A DNA stretch of 64,000 nt from positions 20,771 through 84,770 of the forward strand of contig CANGOP010000014.1 of the NCBI GenBank assembly GCA_947455595.1, given 5' to 3'. Source of the stretch: Gammaproteobacteria bacterium (lineage in GTDB: Bacteria; Pseudomonadota; Gammaproteobacteria; Steroidobacterales; Steroidobacteraceae). How positions within the stretch are numbered: position 1 is the first letter of the stretch; every line of letters starts with the position of its first letter. Shown piece by piece: positions 8,938-18,317 of this stretch. The notes below the pieces were generated by a model. It made no database searches, had not been told where the DNA came from, and saw only the letters and a list, made by a program, of their open reading frames with translations. The position numbers and the translations under genes are program-made.

Positions 8938-10944
8938 TCACCGCTTCTTGGCTTGGTAAACCGGACGTCCTTGGAACCACGTCGACCGGACCTGCGTCTT
9001 CTCAATGTCGACGGCGCGGCCTGCGGCCGCAAGCTGTAAAAGATCGCGGTCGAGGATGACGAAGTCGGCAGATTTTCCAGCCTCTAAGCTGCCGGCGTCT
9101 CGATCAATCCCAAGCCATCTCGCGCCATTCAACGTGTAGGCAGTGAGCGCATCTTGAATGCCGATCGATTGGCTTGCGTTGAGCGGCTCGCCACCTGGGA
9201 TGCGACGCGTCAGGGCTCTGGAAATATTATAAAAAGGATGGGGATCACGCGTTTCGACGGGCGCGTCCGATCCGGCGGCAAGGATAGCTCCCGCATCCCG
9301 CGTGGCGCGAACCGGATAAGCGTTCTTCTCGTAGTAACTATCGGGTGCGTGAAGCGCAGCGTAGTCGTCCCCCGTCACCCTCTGCAGAAACGGGATGACG
9401 GTCATGTCGTAGTCGTGCTCAACGTTTGCCCACCCGTAGGTGTAGGCAATATAGAGATGATCACGACCAATTCGGGCCACGTCATCCGGGTGGGCCAGTT
9501 GCACATGCGCCAGCCCGTCGCGAGTCTGCGCGTTACCGTCCGCTGCCCGTGCCGCCTCAATGGAATCGACGGCCGTTCGTACCGCACGGTCACCGATCGC
9601 ATGAATATGTAGATTAAAGCCAGCCGTATGGAAGCGACGACCGAATTCCATGATGACTTCAGCGTCATGCTGTAACTGCCCACTCGAGATCACACACTGC
9701 GCGGGGTGAAAGCCATGCGTAGCAATAAACTCATGGACCTCGTCGTCACTGGCGGCCATCGCTCGCCCCCGTTCAGCAACACAGGTCGGGCTAGCCGTAT
9801 CGACGTAGCCGGCTAGCCGCAATTGACCGCCCTCGGTCGAGAAGCGGGGCTGCAGTAGCGTCGACAAGACGGCTCCGTTAGGCAGCGTCGGCGGATGTGC
9901 GAGTGGATTTCCTTCGAGGACGCCGTCGGCGAAAATCTTGACGGTATCGGCACGAACCAAGGGGTTGCGGGCGAAATGCGCCCGAATATTCGTCGCCTGG
10001 GCAATCATGCGCTCGTAGTCGACAGGTCCACCGGCCTTGCGGAACCGTTCCGGGTCATAGAACTGCGCTAGATTGGCGCGCATGGACATATGGCCGCTAG
10101 CCGATAATTTATCCCAGAACTCCGTCGTCGCCGGATCTGCCATCGCATCCGTGACGGCTGTGAGACCCGCTCTGTTCACCCGTTGGGCCACCCACTCCGG
10201 ATGCGCGAGTACTCGGGCATATTCCACCGCCATCATACTGTGCAGATTGATCGTATAGCGCGCGTCTTCGTTAACGGCACCATTGGGCTCGCCCTGCTCA
10301 TCGACGCCCACCAGCGTCCGATAAGCCGCGAAATCATCGGCTAGTGTGCGCTTGGAGAGTCCCACCACTTGCCCGGCTGCGTTTTGGGCATGTGACAAGG
10401 CGAAACTGTTGAAAGCCCCGTGATGACCATCGTTACCCAACAATTGAATTTCGCGGTCCGTTGACGCCAGATCCAGCGCCGCGCGCAAAGTCGGATGCTG
10501 GGGATCTGTCTGATTACCACCAACGTAGTTCCACTGATGGACCATCAGGCGACCGCCCACCGGAACAGGGTATTTCTTCAGACAGGCGCGCACGAACTGG
10601 GTCAGTTCGCGCAGACTGGTCGGCCGACTGTCCAAATCGCAGAACGGAAGATCCACGATATCGAGGGGATGCATGTGGGCATCCACGAGACCAGGCATGA
10701 CGAACTGGCCATGGAGCCGCAAGACCCGGGTTGTCCGATCGACGTATTTCTTGGCGGTCGCATCATCACCGACGTAGGTCAGGCGTCCCTCACGAATGAC
10801 CAGAGCCGTCGCTTCCGAGCCCGCACCCGTCCAGATGTGGCCTCCTAGCAACACGGTATCGCCAGTAGTGGCAATCGCCGCAATCGGTAGCAGGAGCATG
10901 GCGGCGATAACCGAAAGTCGCCGGATTGTTTCCCGATAAAACAT
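8938..10944 (-). CDS. Exported amidohydrolase (YtcJ / amidohydrolase-3 family)
   Basis: Metal-dependent hydrolase of 668 residues with an N-terminal signal peptide (RRLSVIAAMLLLPIAAIATT), so probably periplasmic. Family features are the N-terminal composite beta-sandwich, the metal-binding VDAHMHPLDIVDL block (HxH near residue 92), FNLHIHAIGDRAVRTAVD with further ligand histidines, and the C-terminal AGSDAPVETRDPHPFYNIS block. Members act on amides, formamides or similar bonds; the substrate is not predictable. It is divergent from the TonB-dependent receptor gene at 11166, and both face a set of amide-handling genes, which suggests a shared substrate. Confidence 0.87.
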   Translation of the reverse strand: MFYRETIRRLSVIAAMLLLPIAAIATTGDTVLLGGHIWTGAGSEATALVIREGRLTYVGDDATAKKYVDRTTRVLRLHGQFVMPGLVDAHMHPLDIVDLPFCDLDSRPTSLRELTQFVRACLKKYPVPVGGRLMVHQWNYVGGNQTDPQHPTLRAALDLASTDREIQLLGNDGHHGAFNSFALSHAQNAAGQVVGLSKRTLADDFAAYRTLVGVDEQGEPNGAVNEDARYTINLHSMMAVEYARVLAHPEWVAQRVNRAGLTAVTDAMADPATTEFWDKLSASGHMSMRANLAQFYDPERFRKAGGPVDYERMIAQATNIRAHFARNPLVRADTVKIFADGVLEGNPLAHPPTLPNGAVLSTLLQPRFSTEGGQLRLAGYVDTASPTCVAERGRAMAASDDEVHEFIATHGFHPAQCVISSGQLQHDAEVIMEFGRRFHTAGFNLHIHAIGDRAVRTAVDSIEAARAADGNAQTRDGLAHVQLAHPDDVARIGRDHLYIAYTYGWANVEHDYDMTVIPFLQRVTGDDYAALHAPDSYYEKNAYPVRATRDAGAILAAGSDAPVETRDPHPFYNISRALTRRIPGGEPLNASQSIGIQDALTAYTLNGARWLGIDRDAGSLEAGKSADFVILDRDLLQLAAAGRAVDIEKTQVRSTWFQGRPVYQAKKR

Positions 10945-11165
10945 AGTCGATCCCGCCCTGATTTCTTGGATCAGCCATTCTGACCGGTCACGCCCTTCGC
11001 GAACAGTCGCAGGTGCGCGCGACCCTGCTTTGCGGTAACTTTACGACACCGCGCACAGCGGTTGAGGACAGGCGCTTCCCACGAGGGCGCCCCCGAGGGG
11101 GAAAACAACAATTTCTTGAGCGCCCAAGAACCGGCGCTCGCTAGCTTTCGACACGAGGACTCTTC
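10945..11165. promoter_or_regulatory. Divergent intergenic region of amidohydrolase and TonB receptor genes
   Basis: Two hundred and twenty bases separate two divergent genes and must hold both promoters. A short perfect inverted repeat, TTCTTG-6 nt-CAAGAA, lies about 40 bases before the receptor start (near 11113-11130) and could be a regulator site. A purine-rich GAGGAC just upstream of 11166 serves as ribosome-binding site. No convincing -35/-10 pair could be chosen. Confidence 0.35.
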
Positions 11166-13550
11166 ATGCATCACCGACTCCTGCGTACTGCCATTGCAAC
11201 AGTCATCGCCGCCGCCAGCCTTCCAACGCAAGCGGCCGAAGCCGATAAGAGCGCGGCCGCCGGACTCGATGAGGTCGTTGTGACAGCGACTCGCCGTGAG
11301 GAGCGTCTCATGGACGTGCCGATGAGCGTGCAGGCCTTCAGTCAGGAAAAACTGGACGCGCAGGGCGTGAAGAACGTTGACGATCTGACGCGCGTCTCGC
11401 CAGGCGTCACTTTCCTGCGAAACGGCATGGGCTCCTCGGGTAACTATAACGACGAGGGCTCCGACATTTCGATTCGCGGCATCGACTCATCGGCAGGTGC
11501 CTCCACCACCGGCATCTATATTGATGACACGCCGATCCAGGGCCGGCACCTCAACTTCGGCACGCTGAATGCTTACCCTGCTCTTTTTGATCTTGAGCGT
11601 GTGGAAGTTCTCAAGGGGCCCCAGGGCACCCTCTTTGGCTCAGGCTCGGAGGGCGGCGCGATCCGTTTCATCACGCCAGAGCCAAACCTGCACGAATTCT
11701 CCGGCTATGCCCGCGCTGAGATCGGCGCCGTCAGCCATGGCGGCACCAATTATGAAGCCGGCGTCGCCGCGGGTGGCCCGATCATTGACGGTGTGCTCGG
11801 CTTTCGTATCAGCGCCTCCGTGCGTGAAGATGGTGGCTGGGTCAATCGTGTGAGCTATCACGCACCATCATCCTCGTTTGGCGACTACGGCGAGACGATC
11901 TACAACGGCTCACCCACCATCGACAAAGTTATCGAGAAGAATGCTAACTGGCATGACACCCAGACCTTCCGTGTGGCCCTAAAGTGGCAGGCCTCAGAAA
12001 ACGTCACCGTGGCGCCGTCGGTCTACGTGCAGACCCTGCACATCAATGACACGGGTGCCTACTGGCAGAATCTGTCTAATCCCTCGTCGAGCGACTACAA
12101 CAACGGCAACGCTCAACGTAACCCAAGCACCGATCCGCTCTGGGTCGCTGGCTTGAAGATTAACTGGCACGCCAACTGGGCGGACGTCGTAGCCAACACG
12201 TCCTACTACTCCCGCTCCCAGCACTCGGTGTCTGACTACACGCAGTGGTTTAATACCGTGTTTCTGTATGACCAATACAACACGACCCCAAACTCTGCGC
12301 TGTTCACCGACCGTCAGAAGAACTTTACGCAGGAAGTGCGCGCGACCTCAAACGATGCCAACGCGACCCTGCAGTGGACCGTGGGCGCGTACTACACCCA
12401 CAGCTACGAAAACTCGACCGAATACATTGTTTCGCCGCTTGGTGGCGCAGGCTTGGCTAACAACTACGTTTACCTGCAGCCAGAATTCAGCATGCTCGAC
12501 AAGCAGTACGCGCTCTTTGGCGAAGTTAACTGGAAGCTGACGGACACCTTGAAACTCACAGCGGGTCTGCGGTACTCCAACATGAAGTACTCCGGTCTTG
12601 TGAATGAGACCGAGCAAGGTCTTTTCGCGCCGCCAGGATCACCGAATGGCATTTTCTCCGTCGTCACCCCCGCACAAGGGTCAGCGTCGCCGGTGACGCC
12701 GCGCGTCGTGCTCAACTATCAGCCAAACCATGACACGCTCTATTACGCAAGCGCAGCCAAGGGCTTTCGCCCAGGCGGCATCAATTCGCAGCTGCCGCAG
12801 AATTGCTTCCCTGAGGGCGTTGATGCAGCAGCCGCTGCCAAGCCCTTCAGCGATGACTCGCTCTGGCAGTATGAGATTGGCACCAAGACCAGCGCGCTGG
12901 ATCACCGTTTGGCGATCAGCGCCGCGGTCTATGAGATTAAGTGGAAGAACATCCAGCAATTCGTTTACCTGGCGTGCGGCCTCGGCTTCAACTACAACCT
13001 GGGTGAAGTGACCGCGAAAGGCGCCGAACTGGAACTCAACTGGAAGGCGACGAACAACCTCACCCTCGGCATCAATGCCGCGTACACCAGCGCCAAGTTT
13101 GAAACGGCTGTTGTTCCGTTCAAGGAAGCACCGACCTTCCAGTTGGTGGCGTCCGGCAATCACCTGCCGGCCTCACCGTGGAACTTGCAGCTCACCGGTG
13201 AATACGTGTGGCATGACATGGCAAAGAAGCCGTATCTGCGCGTTGATTACCAGTACTCGGCCGCACAGACGACGCTCGTTCCGTATCAGGACCCGGCGAA
13301 CATTCCAAACGCGGATCCGACCTTGCCGGGCCTGCCACAGATCAACATGTTGAATCTGCGCGCGGGCATTCGCGTGGGTGGCTATGACGCCTCGCTGTTC
13401 ATCGCCAACGCGACCAACTTCCATCGTCCGATGTTTGTATCGCGTGACTTCAATGCGACCAACTATGGATTGGCGAACTTCTGCGACAACTACTTTGCGC
13501 GTGGCATGGCGCCCCGCACGATTGGCGCGTCGCTCACCTACCGCTTCTGA
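11166..13550 (+). CDS. TonB-dependent outer-membrane receptor
   Basis: Outer-membrane active transporter of 794 residues. The signal peptide (MHHRLLRTAIATVIAAASLP) is followed by a TonB-box-like segment DEVVVTATRREERLMDVP, the plug domain with TGIYIDDTPIQGR and VEVLKGPQGTLFGSGSEGGA, and a 22-strand barrel with many aromatic alternations, ending in aromatic GASLTYRF, the C-terminal signature of outer-membrane barrels. This type, common in Xanthomonadales and Caulobacterales, takes up diverse organic substrates rather than only siderophores. It is followed by a perfect hairpin and then the deacetylase gene, so it may share a transcript with it at reduced level. Confidence 0.93.
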   Translation: MHHRLLRTAIATVIAAASLPTQAAEADKSAAAGLDEVVVTATRREERLMDVPMSVQAFSQEKLDAQGVKNVDDLTRVSPGVTFLRNGMGSSGNYNDEGSDISIRGIDSSAGASTTGIYIDDTPIQGRHLNFGTLNAYPALFDLERVEVLKGPQGTLFGSGSEGGAIRFITPEPNLHEFSGYARAEIGAVSHGGTNYEAGVAAGGPIIDGVLGFRISASVREDGGWVNRVSYHAPSSSFGDYGETIYNGSPTIDKVIEKNANWHDTQTFRVALKWQASENVTVAPSVYVQTLHINDTGAYWQNLSNPSSSDYNNGNAQRNPSTDPLWVAGLKINWHANWADVVANTSYYSRSQHSVSDYTQWFNTVFLYDQYNTTPNSALFTDRQKNFTQEVRATSNDANATLQWTVGAYYTHSYENSTEYIVSPLGGAGLANNYVYLQPEFSMLDKQYALFGEVNWKLTDTLKLTAGLRYSNMKYSGLVNETEQGLFAPPGSPNGIFSVVTPAQGSASPVTPRVVLNYQPNHDTLYYASAAKGFRPGGINSQLPQNCFPEGVDAAAAAKPFSDDSLWQYEIGTKTSALDHRLAISAAVYEIKWKNIQQFVYLACGLGFNYNLGEVTAKGAELELNWKATNNLTLGINAAYTSAKFETAVVPFKEAPTFQLVASGNHLPASPWNLQLTGEYVWHDMAKKPYLRVDYQYSAAQTTLVPYQDPANIPNADPTLPGLPQINMLNLRAGIRVGGYDASLFIANATNFHRPMFVSRDFNATNYGLANFCDNYFARGMAPRTIGASLTYRF

Positions 13551-13558
13551 TGAAGGAC

Positions 13559-13585
13559 GCCCCGGCGGCAGACCGCCGCCGGGGC
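13559..13585 (+). terminator. Perfect 11-bp hairpin after the TonB receptor gene
   Basis: Left arm 13559-13569 (GCCCCGGCGGC), 5-nt loop, right arm 13575-13585 (GCCGCCGGGGC), an exact inverted repeat of 22 G/C bases, starting 9 bases after the receptor stop. There is no T-run after it, so it is more likely an attenuator or mRNA-stabilising end than a classic Rho-independent terminator. It lies inside the longest frame of the next gene, which argues for the start at 13595. Confidence 0.55.
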
Positions 13586-13594
13586 CACTCGACC

Positions 13595-14710
13595 ATGCAG
13601 CACAAAACCGGACTCGTCTGTCACGAACGTTATTTCTGGCATGACGCCGGCAGCGGCGCGGGGTTCTCGGAAGTAAACCCGTATGCCCAGCCCGATCGGC
13701 ATCCGGAATCCCCCGACTCCAAGCGACGCTTTCTGGCCCTATTGGAAGTCAGCGGGTTGGCTGAACACCTCACCCGGTTGCCTCCTCGCCTCGCGACGAC
13801 CGCCGAACTGCAGTATTTCCACACGAGCGGCTACGTCGAACGGGTAGCAGCATTGTCGGCCGCGGGGGGTGGCGTCGTGGGTGACAGCGCCACGATTGGC
13901 CCGGGTAGTTTTGACATCGCCCGATTATCCGCCGGCGGCTGCATCGTGGCCGTTGACGCCGTCGTTGGCGGCCAGGTTCGTAATGCCTACGCTCTCGTGC
14001 GTCCGCCAGGTCACCATGCAGAATCCGATCAGGGGCGAGGCTACTGCGTCTTTGGCAATGCCGTTATCGCCATTCGTCATGCTCAGCGCGCGTTGGGAGT
14101 CGGTCGCGTGGCCGTCGTCGATTGGGACGTTCATCACGGCAATGGCACCGAAACAGCCTTCCTAGACGACCCTTCAGTTCTCACGATGTCGATCCATCAG
14201 GATCGCCACTACCCGACCGATCGCGGCCAGTTGACCGAAGTAGGGCAGGGAGACGGCCGGCACACCAATCTCAATATTCCGCTGCCGGCTGGCAGCGGGC
14301 ACGGCGCCTATCTCGCTGCCTTTGATCAGGTCATCGTGCCGGCACTAATGCGTTTTCAACCGGAATTGATCTTCATCACCTCCGGGCTGGATGCAAGCGC
14401 CATGGATCCGCTGGGTCGCATGATGTGCACCAGTGAGACCTATCGAGAAATGACCCGTCGCGTCATGGGGGCAGCCGACATCTGTTGTCAGGGTCGCATT
14501 GTCGCCACCCATGAAGGCGGCTACTCCAATGCCTACGTGCCGTTCTGCGGGCTGGCCGTGCTCGAAACGCTATCCGGTATCCGCAGTGCCGCGGCCGATC
14601 CTTACCTCGCGGAATTGATGAGCATGGCCGGCCACGAGTGTCTCCCTCATCAAGAGACCGTCATTCAGGCGGCCGCCGCGCTTGTCGACAACATTCCTGC
14701 CAAGCGCTAG
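13595..14710 (+). CDS. Histone-deacetylase-family amidohydrolase (acetylpolyamine/acetoin type)
   Basis: Zinc hydrolase of 371 residues of the arginase/deacetylase fold; bacterial members deacetylate acetylpolyamines or other N-acyl amines. Seen are RPPGHHAESDQGRGYCVFGN (catalytic His pair), VVDWDVHHGNGTE (Asp and His zinc ligands) and FITSGLDASAMDPLG (third ligand Asp). The start at 13595 (MQHKTGLVCHERYFWHD) is preferred because the frame start at 13550 would place the strong hairpin at 13559-13585 inside the coding region. Downstream and convergent is an APC permease, then an amidase. Together with the polyamine-type binding protein at 4184, this hints at acylated polyamine use; that is inference. 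Confidence 0.88.
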   Translation: MQHKTGLVCHERYFWHDAGSGAGFSEVNPYAQPDRHPESPDSKRRFLALLEVSGLAEHLTRLPPRLATTAELQYFHTSGYVERVAALSAAGGGVVGDSATIGPGSFDIARLSAGGCIVAVDAVVGGQVRNAYALVRPPGHHAESDQGRGYCVFGNAVIAIRHAQRALGVGRVAVVDWDVHHGNGTETAFLDDPSVLTMSIHQDRHYPTDRGQLTEVGQGDGRHTNLNIPLPAGSGHGAYLAAFDQVIVPALMRFQPELIFITSGLDASAMDPLGRMMCTSETYREMTRRVMGAADICCQGRIVATHEGGYSNAYVPFCGLAVLETLSGIRSAAADPYLAELMSMAGHECLPHQETVIQAAAALVDNIPAKR

Positions 14711-14723
14711 ACGGCCACGCCGT

Positions 14724-16055
14724 CTACAGCTCCGCCCGGATCTCGTCGCGTGCCAGGCGATGCAGCACGGCACCCCAGACCGTGCCAATAGCGAGCCAAA
14801 CAAGCCCTAGGCGGATAGCGAGCCCCGCCATGCCGCTGAAAACGCCCAGCACCACCACGATACCGAGGATGGGTGCCAGCCAATGCGCAAACCAGCGCCT
14901 CGAGCGTTCGAGAATGCCAAAGCGCACGAGCACCGACACGTGCAGTAAGAGGAAGCCCGACAGCGCGCCAAAATTCACGGTAGTTGCAAGATCATCCAGT
15001 CGATTGCGCATCACAACCGCCACGATTAACGAGATGGCCGCTGTGACCAGCATGCCCACATAGGGGGTGTGATATTTCGGGTGCACCCGCGCTAAGACTT
15101 GCGGTAACTGCCGATCTCGCCCCATCGCATAGAGAACACGGGCAACGCCTACCTGCATTGGTAGCGCATTCGAGAACCCGATCAATGTGGCGTACCCCCA
15201 CGCTAACGCGACCGATGCCCAAGCACCGATCGTCAAACCCGTCATCTCGTACGCCGCAGCGGACGCGTCGTGAATCACGAGGCCGCGCATCAGATTACCC
15301 AGAACCCAGGCCACCACCACAAAGAAAGTTGCTGAAATGAATAAGACGCCCATGATGGCACGGCCTACAAGGCGGCGATCCCCGCCCTTGACCTCTTCAG
15401 ATAAGGTCGAAATCGCATCGAATCCTAAGAATGAATTGATACAGATCGACGTGGCAGCAAATACCGCCCCGATCTCGAATGACTTCGGATCGTAAAACGG
15501 GGAGAGTGTCAGCCCTCCCGCCCCGTGTCCGCGCAACAGGGCCGATACACCGAGGATTAACAAGACGACGAGCAGCAGGACCTGAAAACCGACTGCGATG
15601 AAATTCGCGCGGGTTGTTACCGTAACGCCGAACCAATTCACGGCCAACGTGAACGCCACCATCAGCACAATCCAGACTGAACGGTCCACACTGGGCACCA
15701 AGACGCCCAGCGCCACGCCGATCAAGACATAAACCAAGGCCGGAATCAGCAAATAGTCGAGCAGAATCATCCACCCGGCCAAAAATCCGGCGAATCGGCC
15801 GAGCGCGAATCGCGCGAAGCCGTAGACAGACCCGGCACTGGGCACCGACTCACTCATGAGCGCATAGTTTTGCGCCGTAAAGTACATGCACACCGCGCCG
15901 AGTACGTACGCCAGCGCGATCATGCCGTGGGCCGCGTCGTACACGAATCCGAGTGTAGAGAGTGGCGCGATGGGCGCAATGTAGGCAAGACCGTAGACGA
16001 TGAGGTCCCAATAGCCGAGTGATCGTCGTAAGGACGGAGCAGACGTTTGGTTCAC
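14724..16055 (-). CDS. APC-superfamily amino acid/polyamine permease
   Basis: Inner-membrane transporter of 443 residues with about 12 hydrophobic helices. The first helix has the broken GLAYIAPIAPLSTLGFVYD motif of the APC superfamily, and [20 protein letters not shown] matches the conserved second region. Such proteins import amino acids or amines; some close types are putrescine importers. The start codon is GTG at 16055 with GTGGA nine bases before it. Only 4 nt separate it from the amidase stop, so the PNPOx-like gene, amidase and permease form one minus-strand operon. Substrate specificity is not determined. Confidence 0.9.
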   Translation of the reverse strand: MNQTSAPSLRRSLGYWDLIVYGLAYIAPIAPLSTLGFVYDAAHGMIALAYVLGAVCMYFTAQNYALMSESVPSAGSVYGFARFALGRFAGFLAGWMILLDYLLIPALVYVLIGVALGVLVPSVDRSVWIVLMVAFTLAVNWFGVTVTTRANFIAVGFQVLLLVVLLILGVSALLRGHGAGGLTLSPFYDPKSFEIGAVFAATSICINSFLGFDAISTLSEEVKGGDRRLVGRAIMGVLFISATFFVVVAWVLGNLMRGLVIHDASAAAYEMTGLTIGAWASVALAWGYATLIGFSNALPMQVGVARVLYAMGRDRQLPQVLARVHPKYHTPYVGMLVTAAISLIVAVVMRNRLDDLATTVNFGALSGFLLLHVSVLVRFGILERSRRWFAHWLAPILGIVVVLGVFSGMAGLAIRLGLVWLAIGTVWGAVLHRLARDEIRAEL

Positions 16056-16059
16056 GCGT

Positions 16060-17493
16060 TTATTCCACTTCAGGCAAGGACGGGAAGACCGTACGATATA
16101 ACTTCATGGGGTGCTGCAGCGCATAGTGATGGGCCACGCGAAATACATCGGCATCCGCGTACGGCGCACCCACAATCTGCAGACTCGTGGGAACACCATT
16201 CGCTGCGAGCCCCGTAGGCGCTGCGATGGATGGCGTCCGACTCAGCAGATTAAAGGGGGTTGTCCACACCCATCCGAGGTAGCTATCCACGAAGCCGCCC
16301 GCGATTGGCCACTGGCGGATCTCTGACATATCTAAATCGGCCGGAATGTCCGCACACCGTAACGTCGGACACAGCAGTGCCGTCGCACCACCCGACCAAA
16401 TCTTATCGACCATCTCTTGGTGCATCTCAGATGCCAGCACCGCAGATGCCATGATGGAATTGCGGCGACCGCAATACCGCTTCATGAGATAGCGCAGGTA
16501 CGGCGTGGCGCGTGCTTTGTCGTCTTCAGAGAAGCCTTCCAGATACTCCGCGAAATAAAGCCCGAAGATCGCCTCAATCAGCACCTCGCCAACCCGGCCG
16601 ACATCCCAATCGAGTGTGACCTCGTCGATCACCGCTCCCGCCTCTGCGAGAGCCGCGGCTGCGGCTCTTAGATTGCGCTCCGTGTCCGGGCAGATCAGGC
16701 CATCCTTCGGCAAGGTGAGCGCGAGGCGAACCCCCGCCAGATCCGGCGGATTCTCAATCAGTGGTATCGCAGGCATGCCGGAGTAACTCGCCGGATGCGG
16801 CCCCTGGATCACGTTTTGCATGAGACGCAGATCCCCGAGCGACCGCGCCAAGGGGCCCTCGACCGCAAAGGCAAACAGTTCTTCATGCGGCGTGGCTGCC
16901 AAACGGCCGAAGGGTGGCTTGTAGCCGTAAACACCATTCAGTGCAGCCGGAATCCGCGTGGAGCCGCCCATATCGCTGCCCGTAGCGAGGGGCGCAAGAC
17001 CCGCCGCCAAGGCCGCGCCTGAGCCGCCGCTGGAGCCGCCGGGCGTAACAGACCGGTTCCACGGGTTTCGGGACACGCCGTACCGGGCGGAGAGCGTCTG
17101 ACCGATGACGCAAAACTCCGGCACCGTGGTCTGGATATGAGGGACCGCTCCGGCTTCGATCAGACGATCCACAATGGGGTGATGCTGCGTGGGCACTTCA
17201 TCGTGCAAATGAGAACCAATGGTCCGCGGCCAGCCTGCCACGGCGGTTTCCTCTTTAATGGCGACCGGAATACCTTCCAGCGCTCTGGCCGTGCCGGCGC
17301 GATACCGTGCAGTCGACACTTCAGCCCGCGCCAGGGCGCCTTCCGAATCAATCAAGGTCGTCGCATTCAGACCGTCTTGGAGACGCTCCGCACGCTGCAA
17401 GAGTGTCGCGGTGACACCGAGCGGAGTAAGCAAACCCGCCCGATAGCGCTGCAGGAGATCCGTGGCAGACAAATAGGCAATTTCATGCGTCAT
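16060..17493 (-). CDS. Amidase signature family hydrolase
   Basis: Cytoplasmic amidase of 477 residues with the Ser-cisSer-Lys triad of the family. The Lys lies in GIPVAIKEETAVAG (about residue 79), the Gly/Ser-rich signature is TPGGSSGGSGAALAAGLAP, and the nucleophilic Ser lies in GSDMGGSTRIPAALNGVYG. Length is normal. It sits between a PNPOx-like gene (2-nt gap upstream) and the APC permease (4-nt gap downstream), so imported amides or amino-acid amides are likely substrates. A GatA role is unlikely because gatB and gatC are absent here. Confidence 0.9.
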   Translation of the reverse strand: MTHEIAYLSATDLLQRYRAGLLTPLGVTATLLQRAERLQDGLNATTLIDSEGALARAEVSTARYRAGTARALEGIPVAIKEETAVAGWPRTIGSHLHDEVPTQHHPIVDRLIEAGAVPHIQTTVPEFCVIGQTLSARYGVSRNPWNRSVTPGGSSGGSGAALAAGLAPLATGSDMGGSTRIPAALNGVYGYKPPFGRLAATPHEELFAFAVEGPLARSLGDLRLMQNVIQGPHPASYSGMPAIPLIENPPDLAGVRLALTLPKDGLICPDTERNLRAAAAALAEAGAVIDEVTLDWDVGRVGEVLIEAIFGLYFAEYLEGFSEDDKARATPYLRYLMKRYCGRRNSIMASAVLASEMHQEMVDKIWSGGATALLCPTLRCADIPADLDMSEIRQWPIAGGFVDSYLGWVWTTPFNLLSRTPSIAAPTGLAANGVPTSLQIVGAPYADADVFRVAHHYALQHPMKLYRTVFPSLPEVE

Positions 17494-17495
17494 CT

Positions 17496-18179
17496 TCAGA
17501 CGTTCCGAAGAGGGCCCCGTCGGCGCAGACGGGGCATGGCAGGCGGCTTAAGGTCCGCCGAAACACCCGCATCCGCAACCGGACGCCCGAGACGTTCGGT
17601 CACGGGAACCACACCCGCCCAGACCGGCCAGTGCAGATCTTTAGCAGGATCACCGACCCCGCCATCGCGAATCTTGGCCGACGCCTCCGTCAGCGGAATC
17701 GAGTAAATCGCCGTAGCGCCTAACTCACGCTTGTTCACCGGCCTCAGGCGTTCCCATCGACCGGGGAACCAGTGATCCATAAAGACTTTGAGAACCCGGG
17801 TCTTCTCGGCGATATCGTCAACCGGTTCGGGACGACCAAAGCAAAGCACCGAACGGTAATTCACCGTGTGATTAAACGCCGAACGTGCCAACACCCAGCC
17901 GTCAAAGATCATCGCAGTCAAACAGACATCACTCGGCGCTTGGTGGCTCTTGAGCATTCGACTCGCCACACTGCCATGCCAGTAGACCCGATCACCGATC
18001 CGCCAATGCAGCGTCGGCGTGGCAACCGGTCGCTGACCGATCACGTGCGCGACCGTGGCATAGGTCGCGGCGTCCAACACCGCGTCGATCGCCGCGCGGT
18101 CGTATACACCGCGGTCAGCTACGCGCCGCACCTTCGTGAAGGTGCTAGGCGGCCGCGCACGCACGGGACGTTGCGTCAT
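17496..18179 (-). CDS. Pyridoxamine 5'-phosphate oxidase-like flavin-binding protein
   Basis: Protein of 227 residues of the split-barrel flavin-binding family that includes NimA-type and PNPOx-like proteins. Supporting segments are DAATYATVAHVIGQRPVATP (first strands), DRVYWHGSVASRMLKS (flavin phosphate region) and NYRSVLCFGRPEPVDD. The start at 18179 has GGGGGAG eight bases upstream; the long frame from 18434 overlaps the divergent truC region and lacks support. First gene of an operon with the amidase and permease. The redox substrate is unknown. Confidence 0.82.
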   Translation of the reverse strand: MTQRPVRARPPSTFTKVRRVADRGVYDRAAIDAVLDAATYATVAHVIGQRPVATPTLHWRIGDRVYWHGSVASRMLKSHQAPSDVCLTAMIFDGWVLARSAFNHTVNYRSVLCFGRPEPVDDIAEKTRVLKVFMDHWFPGRWERLRPVNKRELGATAIYSIPLTEASAKIRDGGVGDPAKDLHWPVWAGVVPVTERLGRPVADAGVSADLKPPAMPRLRRRGPLRNV

Positions 18180-18317
18180 GTGTTCGTCTCCCCCAAACCC
18201 TGAGAACCCACGCCGCAGTATGCCGAGAACAGCGCGCGAAATCTGCGCCGCTACGCAAGGACAGTCCATTCGCGTTAACGTGTCACCCACGAACCGCTCG
18301 ACAGTCAGGAGCACGCG

